64,000 nt of DNA from positions 62,001-126,000 of the forward strand of contig JPHH03000060.1 of NCBI GenBank assembly GCA_000750105.3, in the 5' to 3' direction. This DNA is from Tolypocladium sp. Sup5 PDA-1 (lineage: Eukaryota; Ascomycota; Sordariomycetes; Hypocreales; Ophiocordycipitaceae). Under the pieces are notes generated by a model, which worked only from the letters and a program-made list of their open reading frames with translations, was not told the DNA's origin and made no database searches. Every line of letters begins with the position of its first letter. Within the stretch, counting starts at the first letter, position 1. Of the stretch, positions 63,052 through 64,000 are shown in pieces. Made by a program: the position numbers and the translations under genes.

Positions 63052-64000
63052 GGTGGTTGTTGTGAGAGCACGCGACGCTTGGTTCTTCTTCGCAGAAGGG
63101 GTCAGTCAAGGCTGAAACTCTGGATCGGCGCTTCTACGCTGATTGGGCCAGTCCGGAAGCAGCTCTGAGTGATTCTGCGCTCTGCGGTCAATGGAATATG
63201 AGGAGAAGCGGTGTATTTTTATGAGTTGAGGAAACTGATGCCGGCCGGATGAGGTTGTAAAGTTGTAGTCACGCCGGCCCACCTCTGCATCGGAGGGGGC
63301 CGTTAGTGCAACCAGCCCCCAGCCCCGGCCGCCGTCTCTGCCTCCGACTTCCGGAACGCCGTCCAGTTGTCCGGGAGAGGCTCGGTTTGGTTTATGAGAA
63401 GATGCATATTTCTCGCCGCATGTCTGTTGGCCTCTGTGGACAATTCCCTTGGCCTAAAAGTAGGAAATAGTTGGAAATAAAAAGAATGCAAGCGCAGCAG
63501 TTGCTGTACGTAGAGAAGATGTTTGCCTGACACATCACTGATGCCCCGCTGAAGGTCATCTACAGCGGCTTCAAGTGGGCCAAAGACGTTGGCTAGCCTT
63601 CGGAAGCTGCCGCAGGATTTAAACAATCAATAGTCAGTATAACCTATCTCTTTGACGGGTGTCATTGGGCTGGTATGTTGCTGGGACTTGACGGCCAAGA
63701 CCAGCGAGCCTGCAGATGACAATTGAGCAGGCTACTGGAGGTTGCAGAGCATGCTGGATGCTGTGGTTTTGCTTCCCAGCTGAACAGCAAACAAGACGGT
63801 CCCTGGGAAATCCAAAACGACTTGGGGGGGATTCTTATATCTCCACGTCTCGAGGCCTTTATCACCGGTGGGGATACGGGGAAATGGAAGCCCGGAGCGG
63901 GAGCTGCGAGGAGTCGCACTCTAAGCTACCCCGGATTCCACGACGGGGGGACGGCATAACCATGAGCTTCCCCGCACACCTTGGGCGCAGCCAAACCTCG
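63052..64000. other. Right-end region without an assured gene
   Basis: These 949 bp contain the promoter of the bifunctional gene and one possible exon remnant (63303-63606, minus), described separately. Nothing else is supported. Confidence 0.45.
63303..63606 (-). pseudogene. Possible exon or remnant of a larger gene
   Basis: On the minus strand an acceptor-like TGCGGCAG (63607-63614) precedes an open stretch reading FRRLANVFGPLEAAVDD. It may splice at GTACAG (63509) to an exon after CTACTTTTAG (about 63455). I have a vague memory of similar FGPLxAAVDxL segments at the start of fungal NACHT/NLR-like proteins, but cannot verify it. No start codon, downstream domain or complete frame is visible, so a relic is likelier than a gene. 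It could also be chance. Confidence 0.22.

Noticed and set aside
1..64000. tRNA, 5S rRNA, CRISPR array or intact transposon
   Set aside because: No T-loop/acceptor combinations, 5S core, spaced repeats, terminal repeats or transposase/reverse-transcriptase motifs were seen by eye. A covariance or profile search would be decisive.

Overview
This window comes from the nuclear genome of a filamentous ascomycete, most likely a sordariomycete and perhaps Hypocreales. Genes carry short GT-AG introns of about 45-75 nt with CTAAC/CTAAT-like branch points. Coding sequence is rich in G/C at third positions. The gene set (Sch9 with a C2 domain, Psk1, Nar1, an Rds1-like ferritin-fold protein, Zn2Cys6 and INO80-type zinc-finger proteins, a DOMON-cytochrome b561 protein) is typical of Pezizomycotina. 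I placed no species name: that needs a database search. I reconstructed 27 protein genes and one U2 snRNA gene by hand, choosing splice sites from reading frame and family motifs. None has been checked against transcripts.

Layout. 1-8.6 kb: a mitochondrial rhomboid protease running off the left edge, three conserved proteins of unknown function and a 3-kb gene-free stretch. 10.3-17.5 kb: nucleoside hydrolase, then an RNA-centred block of LSm8, U2 snRNA, a transcription-type cyclin and Prp4. 19-29.8 kb: two AGC kinases of the S6K/TOR-effector class (Psk1-like and Sch9) flank a heme membrane protein and ATP synthase subunit h. 29.8-34.2 kb: a 4.4-kb stretch with no convincing gene. 34.2-39.8 kb: a small unknown protein, a SUZ-domain protein, the cytosolic Fe-S assembly factor Nar1 and a C2H2 protein resembling INO80 subunit Iec1. 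41.2-43.9 kb: two secreted proteins flank an A/T-rich, TpA-rich interval. 44.3-49.1 kb: DAHP synthase (entry to the shikimate pathway) and a nine-exon Zn2Cys6 regulator. 49.8-57 kb: the cyclophilin-WD40 protein PPWD1, a FAR-17a/AIG1-like membrane protein, a secreted ferritin-like protein and an FMN-dependent 2-hydroxyacid oxidase. 57.2-63 kb: GINS subunit Sld5, ribosome-biogenesis factor Utp18 and a fused pseudouridine-5'-phosphate glycosidase/PfkB kinase.

Most genes are housekeeping genes, and the neighbourhood is not a biosynthetic cluster. One theme recurs, RNA metabolism: U2, LSm8, Prp4, PPWD1, the cyclin, the SUZ protein, Utp18 and pseudouridine salvage. I found no intact transposon, tRNA, 5S rRNA or CRISPR array. 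The most unusual signals are a family of short palindromes built on GTACGGAGTAC/GTACGAAGTAC in the gene-free DNA, a GC-AG intron, two 6-nt coding exons, a phase-preserving 60-nt intron inside a zinc finger, and a 71-bp tandem duplication in a promoter.
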